Positions 1 through 7,834 of a stretch of 45,110 nucleotides of DNA are shown here, one piece after another; the first letter of the stretch is position 1, and each line of letters begins with the position of its first letter. This stretch comes from Actinomycetota bacterium (lineage in GTDB: Bacteria; Actinomycetota; Actinomycetes; S36-B12; CAIYMF01): contig WLRQ01000015.1 of assembly GCA_009697815.1 (NCBI GenBank), forward strand, positions 1 to 45,110. Reading direction: 5' to 3'. Below the pieces are notes generated by a model. It was not told where the DNA came from. It was given only the letters and a program-made list of their open reading frames with translations, and searched no databases. Both the position numbers and the translations under genes were made by a program.

Positions 1-17
1 GACCCACTTTGTGGGTC
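1..17. terminator. Short hairpin at the left edge
   Basis: GACCCAC at 1-7 and GTGGGTC at 11-17 form a perfect 7-bp stem with a TTT loop. It lies 47 bases beyond the stop of the reverse-strand SDR gene, so it could end that transcript, or a gene arriving from outside the window. It is cut by the window edge, and no T tract is visible on the side that can be read. Confidence 0.4.
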
Positions 18-63
18 GCGCCCTTCGCCGTGTCCACCCCGGTCCTGAGCACTCAGCGAGGGC

Positions 64-1017
64 TCAGGTCGTGGCGAGGTCCTCGAACCGCAGCCCGATA
101 AGTTCTTCGCTGACGGCCCAGAGCCGGCTGGCCATCGACTCGTCCCGCGCGGCGTCCGTGCACGAGACGATCTTCGGGTACCCGCGCTGCTCGAGGAAGC
201 CGTCCGGCCCGATGTAAGCCCCTGGAGGCAGCCCTGGCACCGTGGCGGCATAGAGGGTCGGCAGGGCCCCCGTCTCCGCGGGCTGGGCCAGCAGGGAGTT
301 GCCCAGGCGCGCCATGAGCCCCCCGAGGGCGCTGCCCTTCATCGCAGGCGCGACTGATTGCAGGTTGGTGGCTGCGAAACCTGGGTGAGCGGCGTACGCG
401 GCCACCGGAAGCCGATGGGTGTCGAGGCGGCGCTGCAATTCGAAGGTGAACAACAAGTTGGCCAGCTTGCTTTGTCCGTAGGCGCGCCAGGGCCGGTAGT
501 CGTGCTCGCCCATGAGGTCCTCGAGGGTGATCCGTCCCATGCGGTGGGCACCGCTCGAGACGGTGACGACACGGGCGGCCGTCGAGTCCGAACCGCTACG
601 GCGCAGGGCCGGGAGCAGCCTGAGGGTGAGGGCCATGTGGCCGAGATGGTTGGTGGCGAACTGCAATTCGTAACCGTCGACGGAAAGTCGCCGCGGGATC
701 GCCATGACTCCGGCGTTGTTCACGAGCAGGTCCAGGCGCGTCCCGGAGCGGAGGATCTCGTCGGCGAACGTGCGGACCGACGTGAGGTCTGCCAGGTCGA
801 GCTGGCGCAGGAGAGCCGAGCCGCCTGATCTGGCCGCCTCGGCAATCTGGGCTCGGGCGACTTCCCCCCGGTCGAGATCGCGGACGGCGAGGATCACCTC
901 GGCCCCGTGCCGCGCCAGCTCGAGCGCGGTGTGCAGCCCGAGGCCGGAGTTCGCACCCGTGACGACGGCCCGTCGTCCGGTCAGGTCGGGGATGTCCTGG
1001 GCAGTCCACGAAGTCAT
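64..1017 (-). CDS. SDR-family oxidoreductase (retinol dehydrogenase-like)
   Basis: A 317-residue short-chain dehydrogenase/reductase with an NAD(P)-binding Rossmann fold. Visible motifs are the TGANSGLG dinucleotide loop (residues 20-27), NNAG (100-103), the catalytic serine region VTVSS (151-155) and YxxxK (Tyr180, Lys184). The length and the roughly 130-residue C-terminal part resemble the retinol-dehydrogenase/WWOX-like branch found in many actinobacteria, whose substrates are usually unknown. The start chosen is the ATG just before the Rossmann fold; only a weak G-rich ribosome site precedes it. It is transcribed divergently from tRNA-Thr and is probably unrelated to translation. Family membership is certain; substrate is not assignable. 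Confidence 0.88.
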   Translation of the reverse strand: MTSWTAQDIPDLTGRRAVVTGANSGLGLHTALELARHGAEVILAVRDLDRGEVARAQIAEAARSGGSALLRQLDLADLTSVRTFADEILRSGTRLDLLVNNAGVMAIPRRLSVDGYELQFATNHLGHMALTLRLLPALRRSGSDSTAARVVTVSSGAHRMGRITLEDLMGEHDYRPWRAYGQSKLANLLFTFELQRRLDTHRLPVAAYAAHPGFAATNLQSVAPAMKGSALGGLMARLGNSLLAQPAETGALPTLYAATVPGLPPGAYIGPDGFLEQRGYPKIVSCTDAARDESMASRLWAVSEELIGLRFEDLATT

Positions 1018-1065
1018 GTGCCCAGTGTCGTCGAACGCTCACCAGGCCGCGCGACAGCACCCGTT

Positions 1066-1095
1066 TTGGAGGAACCGCTGCAGGTTGGGTACTCT
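1066..1095 (+). promoter_or_regulatory. Candidate promoter for tRNA-Thr/tRNA-Met/rpmG
   Basis: TTGGAG (1066-1071) and TACTCT (1090-1095) are separated by 18 bp, a vegetative sigma-type arrangement. The predicted start near 1102 is a few bases before the mature 5' end of tRNA-Thr. The -35 is part of CGTTTTGG and the -10 of GGGTACTCT, wording repeated at the rplM promoter. Confidence 0.65.
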
Positions 1096-1108
1096 TTGCT
1101 GGCTCTCG

Positions 1109-1181
1109 GCCCCCATAGCTCAGTCGGCAGAGCGTCTCCATGGTAAGGAGAAGGTCTACGGTTCGATTCCGTATGGGGGCT
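1109..1181 (+). tRNA. tRNA-Thr (anticodon GGT)
   Basis: A 73-nt cloverleaf. The acceptor arms GCCCCCA (1109-1115) and TGGGGGC (1174-1180) pair perfectly. The anticodon stem TCTCC/GGAGA encloses the loop ATGGTAA, giving anticodon GGT. The T-loop GTTCGATTC is canonical. CCA is not encoded. It is first in a tRNA-Thr, tRNA-Met, rpmG block common in actinobacteria. Confidence 0.97.
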
Positions 1182-1226
1182 CGAAACAGCGGCACCCACC
1201 CATCCGGGGTGGGGGCCGACCGTCTC

Positions 1227-1303
1227 GGCGGAGTAGCTCAGCCTGGTAGAGCAAGCGGCTCATAATCGCTGTGTCGCCGGTTCAAGTCCGGCCTCCGCTA
1301 CCA
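1227..1303 (+). tRNA. tRNA-Met (anticodon CAT), CCA encoded
   Basis: The acceptor arms GGCGGAG (1227-1233) and CTCCGCT (1293-1299) pair with one terminal G-U. The anticodon stem AGCGG/TCGCT encloses CTCATAA, giving CAT. The T-arm contains GGTTCAAGTCC. The sequence ends ACCA, so the 3' CCA is encoded, unlike in the neighbouring tRNA-Thr. A paired first acceptor base pair and position next to rpmG suggest elongator rather than initiator Met. Confidence 0.95.
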
Positions 1304-1341
1304 CCGAACGAACGACGGCAGACAGTAGGAAAGGCACTCCC

Positions 1342-1506
1342 GTGGCCAAGAGCGACGTTCGCCCGAAGATCACCCTGGCATGCCAGGAGTGCAAGAACCG
1401 CAACTACATCACCAAGAAGAACCGGCGCAACGACCCGGATCGACTTGAGATGAAGAAGCACTGCACAACCTGCAACCTGCACACAGTGCACAAGGAGACT
1501 CGCTAG
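1342..1506 (+). CDS. rpmG: 50S ribosomal protein L33 (zinc-binding form)
   Basis: A 54-residue protein of the large ribosomal subunit near the E site. The GTG start is preceded by a purine-rich site (AGGAAAGG, 1327-1334). The sequence begins [20 protein letters not shown] and has two CxxC pairs (CQEC and CTTC), so it is the C+ zinc-ribbon version rather than the zinc-independent paralogue induced under zinc starvation. It follows tRNA-Met by 38 bases and is probably co-transcribed with the two tRNAs. The length is typical for bacterial L33. Confidence 0.97.
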   Translation: MAKSDVRPKITLACQECKNRNYITKKNRRNDPDRLEMKKHCTTCNLHTVHKETR

Positions 1507-1541
1507 TCTCCGAGGCTTCGCGCCTCAACCGCTGTCATCGA

Positions 1542-1569
1542 GCGGCCGCTCCCGCGTGGGGGCGGCCGT
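1542..1569 (+). terminator. Candidate terminator after rpmG
   Basis: The arms 1542-1553 and 1558-1569 form a 12-bp, very G+C-rich stem with two G-U pairs and a GCGT loop, 36 bases after the rpmG stop. A smaller GAGGC/GCCTC hairpin lies at 1512-1526. No long T tract follows, as is common in high-G+C actinobacteria. Confidence 0.6.
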
Positions 1570-1593
1570 TCGGCTGTCCTGGTGCAGGTCGCC

Positions 1594-1623
1594 TCGAGCC
1601 TGTGGGGGTGCATCCACTAGCGT
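1594..1623 (+). promoter_or_regulatory. Weak candidate promoter for the fabG-like/had operon
   Basis: TCGAGC (1594-1599) and TAGCGT (1618-1623) are 18 bp apart, after the rpmG hairpin and about 50 bases before the reductase start. The -10 is acceptable; the -35 matches the consensus at only about three positions. A promoter is expected here because the hairpin separates the units. Confidence 0.35.
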
Positions 1624-1672
1624 CAGGGGTCGGTCGCCATGGGCGCCCTGAGGGTGATCAGGAGGGCCGCAC

Positions 1673-2482
1673 ATGTCACGTCTCGATGACCGGGTGGCCA
1701 TCGTCACCGGCTCCGGTCGGGGTATCGGTCGCGCCACTGCCCTGCGTCTGGCACGTGACGGTGCAGCGGTCGTGGTCAACGACCTTGACCCCGAGCCTGC
1801 GGCCGAGACGGTCGCCCTGATCCTGGCCGAGGGTGGGAGAGCGATCATGGTGGCGGCCAACACCGTTGCTCTCGACCAGGCCCACGTGTTGGCAGCCGCG
1901 GCTATCGAGGCATTCGGCAAGATCGACATCGTGGTCAACAACGCGGGGACCACTCGTGATCGCATGTTCCACGCGATGACGGACGCGGACTTCGACTTCG
2001 CCATGGACGCCAACTTCAGGACCGCCCACCACACCACGCTCGCGGCGATGCCCTACATGCGCGAGGTTGCCAAGGCCGAGATCGCCGCGACGGGGCGCCC
2101 GGCCTACCACCGCAAGATCGTCTTCACCTCCTCGGTGGTGGCGCTGACGGGCAATCCGGGCCAGTTCAACTACGCGGCGGCCAAGGGTGCGCTCATCGCT
2201 GTCACCAAGACACTCGCTCGCGAGTTGGGCCCGTTCGCCATCAACGTGAACGCCGTCGCGCCCGGGTTCATCGAGACCCGCCTGACCGCGGCGAAGAGTG
2301 CGGGCAATGCCCTGGGTATCCCCGAGGAGACCCGTGACTTCGTCCGCTCGCTGGTCTCCCTGGGTCGCCTCGGGGAGCCTGAGGACGTGGCCGCCGTCCA
2401 CGCGTTCCTCGTCTCCAGCGACTCGGACTACGTTTCAGGTGTGACCATCCCGGTCACGGGCGGACAGATCGGCGGTATGTGA
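1673..2482 (+). CDS. SDR-family 3-oxoacyl-ACP reductase-like protein (FabG-like)
   Basis: A 269-residue classical SDR. TGSGRGIG (12-19) binds the cofactor, NNAG is at 89-92, and the catalytic set is Asn114, Ser153/154, Tyr167 and Lys171. The C-terminus VTGGQIGGM resembles FabG-type enzymes. The ATG is preceded by GGAGGG at 1661-1666. The gene ends 3 bases before a HadA-like dehydratase subunit, which is followed by a HadB-like subunit. This gives a reductase plus heterodimeric dehydratase module, consistent with two consecutive steps of fatty-acyl elongation (3-ketoacyl reduction, then dehydration). An alternative is a beta-oxidation-type or other acyl-CoA reductase. Family is sure; substrate is inferred from context. 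Confidence 0.85.
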   Translation: MSRLDDRVAIVTGSGRGIGRATALRLARDGAAVVVNDLDPEPAAETVALILAEGGRAIMVAANTVALDQAHVLAAAAIEAFGKIDIVVNNAGTTRDRMFHAMTDADFDFAMDANFRTAHHTTLAAMPYMREVAKAEIAATGRPAYHRKIVFTSSVVALTGNPGQFNYAAAKGALIAVTKTLARELGPFAINVNAVAPGFIETRLTAAKSAGNALGIPEETRDFVRSLVSLGRLGEPEDVAAVHAFLVSSDSDYVSGVTIPVTGGQIGGM

Positions 2483-2485
2483 CTC

Positions 2486-2944
2486 GTGGCACTGAATCAG
2501 GCCTTCATCGGGAAGATCTATCCGGCAACCGCGCCGTACGAGGTGGGGCGAGAGAAGATCCGCGAGTTCGCGACCGCGATCGGTGACTTCAACCCTGCGT
2601 ATCACGACCCTGTGATCGCGCAGTCGCTCGGTTACCGCGACGTCATCGCTCCGCCGACCTTCGCGTTCACCATCGGGATTGGTGCTCTCGGCACGGTCAT
2701 GTTCGATCCCGAGCTCGGGCTCGACTTCAGCCGCGTCGTTCACGGCGAGGAGCGGTTCGCCTTCCAGAGGCCCGTCACGGCGGGAGATTCCTTGCTGGTG
2801 GTCACGACTATCGAGGCCGTCCGCCTCGCGGCCGGCAACGACATCCTCACCACTCGTTTCGATATCAGCACCGAGGACGGCGAGCTCGTGGTCACCACTT
2901 GGGCGGTCACGGTCGCCCGCGGCATCACCGAGGAGTCCGCATGA
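2486..2944 (+). CDS. hadA: MaoC-like (R)-hydroxyacyl dehydratase subunit, HadA type
   Basis: A 152-residue single hot-dog domain of the FAS1-like dehydratase/MaoC N-terminal family. It has the start-proximal IGK.YP segment, GDFNPAYHD (residues about 32-40) and the APPTFAF loop. In mycobacteria HadA is the substrate-binding subunit pairing with catalytic HadB to dehydrate 3-hydroxyacyl-ACP. The GTG start lies 3 bases after the reductase stop with no clear ribosome site, suggesting translational coupling. The stop overlaps the next gene's ATG. The tRNA-Met, rpmG, hadA, hadB order is a recognised actinobacterial arrangement. Whether the organism makes mycolic acids cannot be told from this pair. 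Confidence 0.88.
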   Translation: MALNQAFIGKIYPATAPYEVGREKIREFATAIGDFNPAYHDPVIAQSLGYRDVIAPPTFAFTIGIGALGTVMFDPELGLDFSRVVHGEERFAFQRPVTAGDSLLVVTTIEAVRLAAGNDILTTRFDISTEDGELVVTTWAVTVARGITEESA

Positions 2945-3369
2945 CCGCCACCGTTTCCTGGGCCGATGTCGCGGTCGGCACTGAGTTGCCTCCGCTGCGG
3001 ATTCAGCTTCAGCGCGTCGACCTGGTCAAGTACGCGGGAGCCTCGGGCGATTTCAACCCGATCCACTGGAACGAGCGCTTCGCGATCTCGGTCGGTCTGC
3101 CAGACGTGATCGCCCACGGGATGCTCACGATGGCGTCGGCCGGGCGCATCGTCACCGACTGGGTCAGCGATCCGGGGGCGGTCCTGGAGTACGGCGTTCG
3201 GTTCACGCGGCCGGTCGTGGTGCACGACGACGAGGCTGGCGCGATCCTCGATATCACCGCGGTCGTTGACGAGAAGCGCGAGGACGGCACGGTTCGAGTC
3301 ACCATCAAGGCCGTGTTCGAGGGCGCCACGGTGCTCGGCAAGGCGCAGGCGGTCGTGCGCTTGGCCTAG
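2941..3369 (+). CDS. hadB: MaoC-like (R)-hydroxyacyl dehydratase subunit, HadB type
   Basis: A 142-residue hot-dog protein with the hydratase-2 motif GDFNPIHWNERFA, whose Asp and His are the expected catalytic pair, followed by the substrate loop VIAHGMLTMA. It is the catalytic partner of the preceding subunit; the heterodimer would dehydrate (3R)-hydroxyacyl-ACP. The start is the ATG overlapping the hadA stop as ATGA. A longer in-frame start at 2899 lies inside hadA and is less likely. Catalytic-type residues are seen; acyl chain length is not predictable. Confidence 0.88.
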   Translation: MTATVSWADVAVGTELPPLRIQLQRVDLVKYAGASGDFNPIHWNERFAISVGLPDVIAHGMLTMASAGRIVTDWVSDPGAVLEYGVRFTRPVVVHDDEAGAILDITAVVDEKREDGTVRVTIKAVFEGATVLGKAQAVVRLA

Positions 3370-3422
3370 GCCTGGTGCGCGGGGGCGATCGCGTTCTCGC
3401 CCGACGATCTAGGCTTCAGCGC

Positions 3423-4460
3423 GTGACCGCCGTGACCACGCTCGCTGACCTCACGACCCTGCGGGTCGGCGGGCCTCCCCGTGACCTCGTGGTGGCCGAT
3501 GATGAGGCCACCCTCATCGACGCTGTACGCACCGCCGACGCGAGTGGCACCCCGGCTCTCGTCGTCGCCGGGGGAAGTAACCTGCTGGTCGCTGACGAGG
3601 GGTATCCGGGCACGGTCGTTCTGGTGCGCTCGCGGGGAGTCGAGGTGGCGTCCGACACCTGCGGTGGAGCCTGGGTCACCGTCGCCGCGGGCGAGCCTTG
3701 GGACGGCCTCGTGAGAAGCGCCATGGCACAGGAATGGTCCGGGATCGAGGCCTTGTCGGGAATCCCCGGTTCTGTCGGCGCTACTCCGATCCAGAATGTC
3801 GGGGCGTACGGCCAAGAGGTATCTGACGTGGTCGCGAGGGTGCGTACCTGGGACCGCCATGACTCCTGTCAGCGCACCTTCGCGGCGGCTGATTGCGGCT
3901 TCGGCTATCGCACCAGCAGATTCAAGGCCGAGCCCGGCCGCTATGTCATCCTCGAGGTCGCTTTCACATTCCCGAGATCGGCAACCTCGCGGCCGCTACG
4001 CCACGGCGAACTGACACAGACCCTCGGCCTCTCCGCGGGCGGGCGGGCGCCTTTGCAGCAGGTTCGAGATGCGGTGCTCACCCTGCGAGGCGGCAAGGGC
4101 ATGGTGCTCGAGGAGTCCGATCACGACACGTGGAGCGCCGGATCGTTCTTCACCAATCCCGTGGTGGACGCGGCCACCGCGGCCGCGTTGCCCGCACAGG
4201 CGCCACGGTTCGACGCCGGCGCGGGGCTGGTCAAGACGAGCGCCGCGTGGCTGATCGACAACGCCGAGCCAGCCAGCCTGCGTCAGATCGGGCACGCCGC
4301 AGTCTCGAGCAAGCATGTTCTCGCCCTGACCAATCGGGGAGGTGCCAGCGCCGCGGAGATCGCCGCGCTTGCCCGGGAGGTGAGGCGCAGTGTGCAGGTG
4401 TCGTTCGGGATCACACTCGAGCCCGAGCCGACCCTCGTGGGCATATCCCTCGACTCGTAG
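3423..4460 (+). CDS. murB: UDP-N-acetylenolpyruvoylglucosamine reductase
   Basis: MurB is a cytoplasmic FAD enzyme that uses NADPH to reduce UDP-GlcNAc-enolpyruvate to UDP-N-acetylmuramate in peptidoglycan synthesis. From the GTG at 3423 it has 345 residues, a normal length. Visible motifs are TTLRVGG at the N-terminus, the FAD loop AGGSNLLVAD, GIPGSVGATPIQNVGAYGQE, GYRTSRFK with catalytic Arg163, AGSFFTNP with Ser241, and EPEPTLVG with Glu335. An upstream in-frame GTG at 3375 would add 16 residues not typical of the family. No strong ribosome site precedes 3423, so the start is moderately certain. It is 53 bases after hadB and may share its transcript. Confidence 0.96.
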   Translation: MTAVTTLADLTTLRVGGPPRDLVVADDEATLIDAVRTADASGTPALVVAGGSNLLVADEGYPGTVVLVRSRGVEVASDTCGGAWVTVAAGEPWDGLVRSAMAQEWSGIEALSGIPGSVGATPIQNVGAYGQEVSDVVARVRTWDRHDSCQRTFAAADCGFGYRTSRFKAEPGRYVILEVAFTFPRSATSRPLRHGELTQTLGLSAGGRAPLQQVRDAVLTLRGGKGMVLEESDHDTWSAGSFFTNPVVDAATAAALPAQAPRFDAGAGLVKTSAAWLIDNAEPASLRQIGHAAVSSKHVLALTNRGGASAAEIAALAREVRRSVQVSFGITLEPEPTLVGISLDS

Positions 4461-4499
4461 CGACGGGCACGCGCGAGCGCCGCGGGTGATCGCGCCGAT

Positions 4500-5729
4500 T
4501 CAGCCTTCGCTGAGCAGGTTGGCGATGCGGGTGGCACCTTCGATCAGGTCCGCGTCGCCGAGGGCGTAGGAAAGCCTGAGGTAGCCCGGGGTCCCGAACG
4601 CCTCGCCCGGAACCACCGCTACCTCAACCTCGTCGAGGATGATCGACGCCAGCTCGGCGGAGGAGTCCGCGACCCGGCCACGGATGATGCGACCCAGGAT
4701 CCCCTTGACGGAGGGGTAAACGTAGAACGCACCTTCGGGCAGCGGGCAGGTGACCCCGTCGATGCCGTCGAGAATCCCGGTGATCAGGTGGCGACGGCGG
4801 TCGAACGCGGTGCGCATCTGGGCAACGGCGGTCAGATCTCCCGAGATCGCCGCGAGAGCGGCGACCTGCGAGATGTTCGCCACATTCGAGGTCGAGTGCG
4901 ACTGCAGGTTGGTGGCGGCCTTCACGACGTCACTAGGGCCGATCATCCAACCCACGCGCCAACCGGTCATGGCGTAGGTCTTGGCAACGCCGTTCACCAC
5001 GACACAGCGATCGGCGATCTCGGGAACCATGGTCGGCATCGACGCGAAGGTGGCGTCGCCGTAGACCAGGTGCTCGTAGATCTCATCGGTGATGACCCAG
5101 ATGCCGTGCTCGACGGCCCACCGCCCGATGGCCTCGACCTCGGCGGGGGAGTACACGGCGCCAGTGGGGTTCGACGGTGAGACGAATACGAGGAGCTTGG
5201 TCCGTGCTGTGAGGGCTGCGTCGAGCTGGGCAATGGAGACCCGGAAGCCGGTGGTCTCATCCGTCGCGATCTCGACGGGGACTCCACCTGCGAGGCGGAT
5301 CGACTCGGGGTAGGTGGTCCAGTACGGAGCCGGCAGGAGGGCCTCGTCACCGGGGTCGAGCAAGGCCGCGAAGGTGTTGTAGAGCGCCTGCTTACCGCCA
5401 TTGGTCACCAGCACCTGCGACGCGGAGACGGCGTACCCGGAATCACGCATCGTCTTGGCCGCGATTGCCTCACGGAGTTCGGGGATCCCGGATGCGGGGG
5501 TGTATCGGTGCCAGCGCTGCTCGCAGCATGCGGCGACGGCCGCTTCGACGACATAGTCGGGGGTCGGGAAGTCTGGTTCACCGGCGCCGAATCCGATCAC
5601 CGGCCTCCCGGCTGCCTTGAGGGCCTTGGCCTTGGCATCGACGGCGAGGGTGGCCGATTCTGCGATCGATCCGATGCGGCGTGAGACTCGTAGGCTCATT
5701 CGTGCGGCCAACAGTTCCTGGTCAGTCAT
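4500..5729 (-). CDS. Class I pyridoxal-phosphate aminotransferase, aspartate aminotransferase-like
   Basis: A 409-residue fold-type I aminotransferase (Ib subgroup) starting [20 protein letters not shown]. It has [13 protein letters not shown] near residue 45, [22 protein letters not shown] and the PLP Schiff-base motif [14 protein letters not shown] with Lys near residue 250. The substrate Arg is expected in the C-terminal YLRLSYA segment. The enzyme probably interconverts aspartate/oxaloacetate and glutamate/2-oxoglutarate. The reading frame is open further upstream, but that stretch overlaps the candidate tRNA-Trp promoter and lacks family similarity. It converges tail to tail with murB. 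Confidence 0.9.
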   Translation of the reverse strand: MTDQELLAARMSLRVSRRIGSIAESATLAVDAKAKALKAAGRPVIGFGAGEPDFPTPDYVVEAAVAACCEQRWHRYTPASGIPELREAIAAKTMRDSGYAVSASQVLVTNGGKQALYNTFAALLDPGDEALLPAPYWTTYPESIRLAGGVPVEIATDETTGFRVSIAQLDAALTARTKLLVFVSPSNPTGAVYSPAEVEAIGRWAVEHGIWVITDEIYEHLVYGDATFASMPTMVPEIADRCVVVNGVAKTYAMTGWRVGWMIGPSDVVKAATNLQSHSTSNVANISQVAALAAISGDLTAVAQMRTAFDRRRHLITGILDGIDGVTCPLPEGAFYVYPSVKGILGRIIRGRVADSSAELASIILDEVEVAVVPGEAFGTPGYLRLSYALGDADLIEGATRIANLLSEG

Positions 5730-5800
5730 GGCACCATCCTCGCGCACCTGGTTCGGCGCGGGCATTCCGGGCTCTGTCTCCGCGGCTGCCGTCAGGCGGT

Positions 5801-5830
5801 TTGGGGGAGCACCCCTGAGTCCCGTATGCT
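5801..5830 (+). promoter_or_regulatory. Candidate promoter for tRNA-Trp/secE/nusG
   Basis: TTGGGG (5801-5806) and TATGCT (5825-5830) are 18 bp apart. The predicted start near 5837 is about 75 bases before tRNA-Trp. It is in the divergent region upstream of the reverse-strand aminotransferase, where a promoter for the secE-nusG block is needed. Confidence 0.6.
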
Positions 5831-5911
5831 CGGGCGTCCTGGTGGACGTCCACCCCCGCGCAAGCATGCCCACACATCGGTGTTGGTGAGCTCACGGGAG
5901 TGACGACCCGA

Positions 5912-5984
5912 AGGGCCGTAGCTCAATTGGCAGAGTCCCGGTCTCCAAAACCGGTGGTTGTGGGTTCGAGTCCCTCCGGCCCTG
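5912..5984 (+). tRNA. tRNA-Trp (anticodon CCA)
   Basis: A 73-nt cloverleaf with acceptor arms AGGGCCG (5912-5918) and CGGCCCT (5977-5983) and discriminator G. The anticodon stem CCGGT/ACCGG encloses CTCCAAA, giving CCA. The T-arm GTGGGTTCGAGTCCC is canonical. It is directly upstream of secE, a placement widely conserved in bacteria. Confidence 0.97.
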
Positions 5985-6086
5985 CTCGACCCCGATCCCC
6001 GGATCGCGGTGAATACCCGGCGTGACCATCCGGTCGCTCCGACAGGCACTGGCACCCTCGGGAGCCGACGACCTAAGCGAGGACGC

Positions 6087-6350
6087 GTGAGCGACACCGT
6101 CGACGCAGCTGTCCCTGATCGCGACCGCCCCTCCGGCGGCGCCGCAGGTGATCGCCCCCGTCTCGGCGCTCGACTGGCGTTGTTCTATCGCCAGGTCGTG
6201 TCCGAACTGCGCAAGGTCATCTGGCCGACGCGCCGCGATCTGCTGTCCTACACCTGGGTCGTCATCATTTTCGTGACGGTCGTCGCGATCATCGTGGCGG
6301 GCCTGGATCTGATCTTCGCCAAGGTGGTCCTGCGCGTCTTCGGCGGTTGA
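6087..6350 (+). CDS. secE: Preprotein translocase subunit SecE
   Basis: An 87-residue small subunit of the SecYEG channel. After a polar N-terminus rich in Asp, Pro and Arg comes the conserved amphipathic segment [20 protein letters not shown], then one transmembrane helix (about residues 55-80). This single-helix form is usual in actinobacteria. The GTG start has GCGAGGA at 6078-6084 before it. An upstream open stretch in the same frame runs through the tRNA and is not coding. It acts with SecY, encoded at 33251-34546. Confidence 0.96.
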   Translation: MSDTVDAAVPDRDRPSGGAAGDRPRLGARLALFYRQVVSELRKVIWPTRRDLLSYTWVVIIFVTVVAIIVAGLDLIFAKVVLRVFGG

Positions 6351-6420
6351 GAGCGCCTTAGGCAGCAGCACGTTCCGCACGACCCGCAGCACGACCCGCA
6401 CAGACAGCCCGAGGAGCACC

Positions 6421-7194
6421 GTGTCCGACACGTACGCGACAGACGCATCGTCGTTCGAGCCCGAGATGCCGGACGAGCTGACTGTCGACCCCTCAGGTGC
6501 CGAGCCGGGCCTTGAGACGTCGAGCGAGGCTGCCCTCGCGGATGGTGATGACGGCTCCAGCCAGCCCAGCGACGCAGGCGATGCCGCCGAGGTGGCGGAC
6601 GAGGACCTCGACCCGATTGAGGCCTTCCGTGAGCGCATGCGCACCGAGCTCGGTGACTGGTACGTCGTGCACTCCTACGCCGGTTACGAGAACAAGGTGA
6701 AGACCAACCTCGAGAGCCGGATCGGCTCCCTCAACATGGAAGACCTCATCTTCCAGGTCGAGGTCCCGATGGAAGAGGTCTTCGAGATCAAGAGCGGACA
6801 GCGCAAGCTGGTGCGCCGCAACAAGTTTCCAGGCTACGTCCTGGTCCGCATGGACCTCACGGACGCATCTTGGGGCACCGTCCGGCACACGCCGGGCGTC
6901 ACCGGCTTCGTGGGGCACGGGCACCAGCCCGCACCCCTGACCCTGGATGAGGTCGTCTCGATCCTCGCCCCGGTTCCGGAGACGAAGCCCGGATCACCGG
7001 CGCCGGCCGGCGAGGTGACCGTCATCGACTTCTCCGTCGGCGATTCGGTCACGGTCATCGATGGTCCCTTTGCGACGCTCCACGCCACGATCTCCGAGAT
7101 CAACGTGGACGCCCAGAAGATCACCGGTCTCGTGGAGATCTTCGGCCGCGAAACCCCCGTCGAGCTCGGCTTCAACCAGATCCAGAAGAACTAG
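6421..7194 (+). CDS. nusG: Transcription elongation/termination factor NusG
   Basis: A 257-residue factor binding the beta' clamp and linking RNA polymerase to Rho or the ribosome. The first 75 or so residues are strongly acidic and probably disordered, an extension common in actinobacteria. The NGN domain follows (from [19 protein letters not shown] to FVGHG), then a KOW domain around [19 protein letters not shown]. The GTG start has GAGGAG at 6413-6418. It lies 70 bases after secE, with a small tandem duplication in the gap. Confidence 0.97.
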   Translation: MSDTYATDASSFEPEMPDELTVDPSGAEPGLETSSEAALADGDDGSSQPSDAGDAAEVADEDLDPIEAFRERMRTELGDWYVVHSYAGYENKVKTNLESRIGSLNMEDLIFQVEVPMEEVFEIKSGQRKLVRRNKFPGYVLVRMDLTDASWGTVRHTPGVTGFVGHGHQPAPLTLDEVVSILAPVPETKPGSPAPAGEVTVIDFSVGDSVTVIDGPFATLHATISEINVDAQKITGLVEIFGRETPVELGFNQIQKN

Positions 7195-7255
7195 GCGGGC
7201 TCACCCGCTCTCCCCGGCGCCACTGCCCGCTCCCAACAACGCAAGGATCCAACGC

Positions 7256-7687
7256 ATGCCTCCCAAGAAGAAGGTCTCCGGCCTCATCAAGCTCCAGATC
7301 ACGGCTGGCGCGGCCAACCCCGCGCCCCCCGTTGGTCCGGCGCTCGGTCAGCACGGCGTCAACATCATGGAGTTCTGCAAGGCCTACAACGCCGCGACCG
7401 AGTCGCAGCGCGGCCAGGTCATCCCGGTCGAGATCACGGTCTATGAGGACCGCTCGTTCACGTTCGTCCTGAAGACCCCGCCCGCTGCGAGGCTCATTCT
7501 CAAGGCTGCCGGCGTCGACAAGGGCGCGGCGAACCCGCTCACCACCAAGGTCGCCTCGATCTCCAAGGCCCAGGTGCGCGAGATCGCCGAGACCAAGATG
7601 TCCGATCTGAATGCCAATGACGTCGAGAACGCCATGCGCATCATCGAGGGCACAGCCCGCTCGATGGGCGTCACGATCTCGGACTGA
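7256..7687 (+). CDS. rplK: 50S ribosomal protein L11
   Basis: A 143-residue protein of the GTPase-associated centre that binds the 23S rRNA thiostrepton region. The N-terminal proline-rich segment [21 protein letters not shown], the usual site of thiopeptide-resistance changes, looks wild type. The C-terminal RNA-binding domain ends SMGVTISD. The ATG follows AAGGATCC at 7242-7249. It is 61 bases after nusG and is followed by rplA, the conserved L11 operon order; in other bacteria L1 represses this operon. Confidence 0.97.
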   Translation: MPPKKKVSGLIKLQITAGAANPAPPVGPALGQHGVNIMEFCKAYNAATESQRGQVIPVEITVYEDRSFTFVLKTPPAARLILKAAGVDKGAANPLTTKVASISKAQVREIAETKMSDLNANDVENAMRIIEGTARSMGVTISD

Positions 7688-7834
7688 GCACCACCGCACT
7701 CCAGTTCGGCAGATTCACCTGACCATCCCGACATCGCGCCCCGGCGCAGTGGCGGGCTGATCACCCACCGCATGACGTGGCAGGGCCGAGCGCGGCCCGT
7801 GTGACCACGACTCCCACCAGATCCAGGAGCAGAA

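Noticed and set aside
5730-5873. N-terminal extension of the aminotransferase to 5873
   Set aside because: The extra residues do not resemble the family and would cover the tRNA-Trp promoter region; the MTDQ start gives the standard length.
5958-6086. Longer SecE start at 5958
   Set aside because: It would begin inside tRNA-Trp. The GTG at 6087 has a ribosome site and a normal SecE length.
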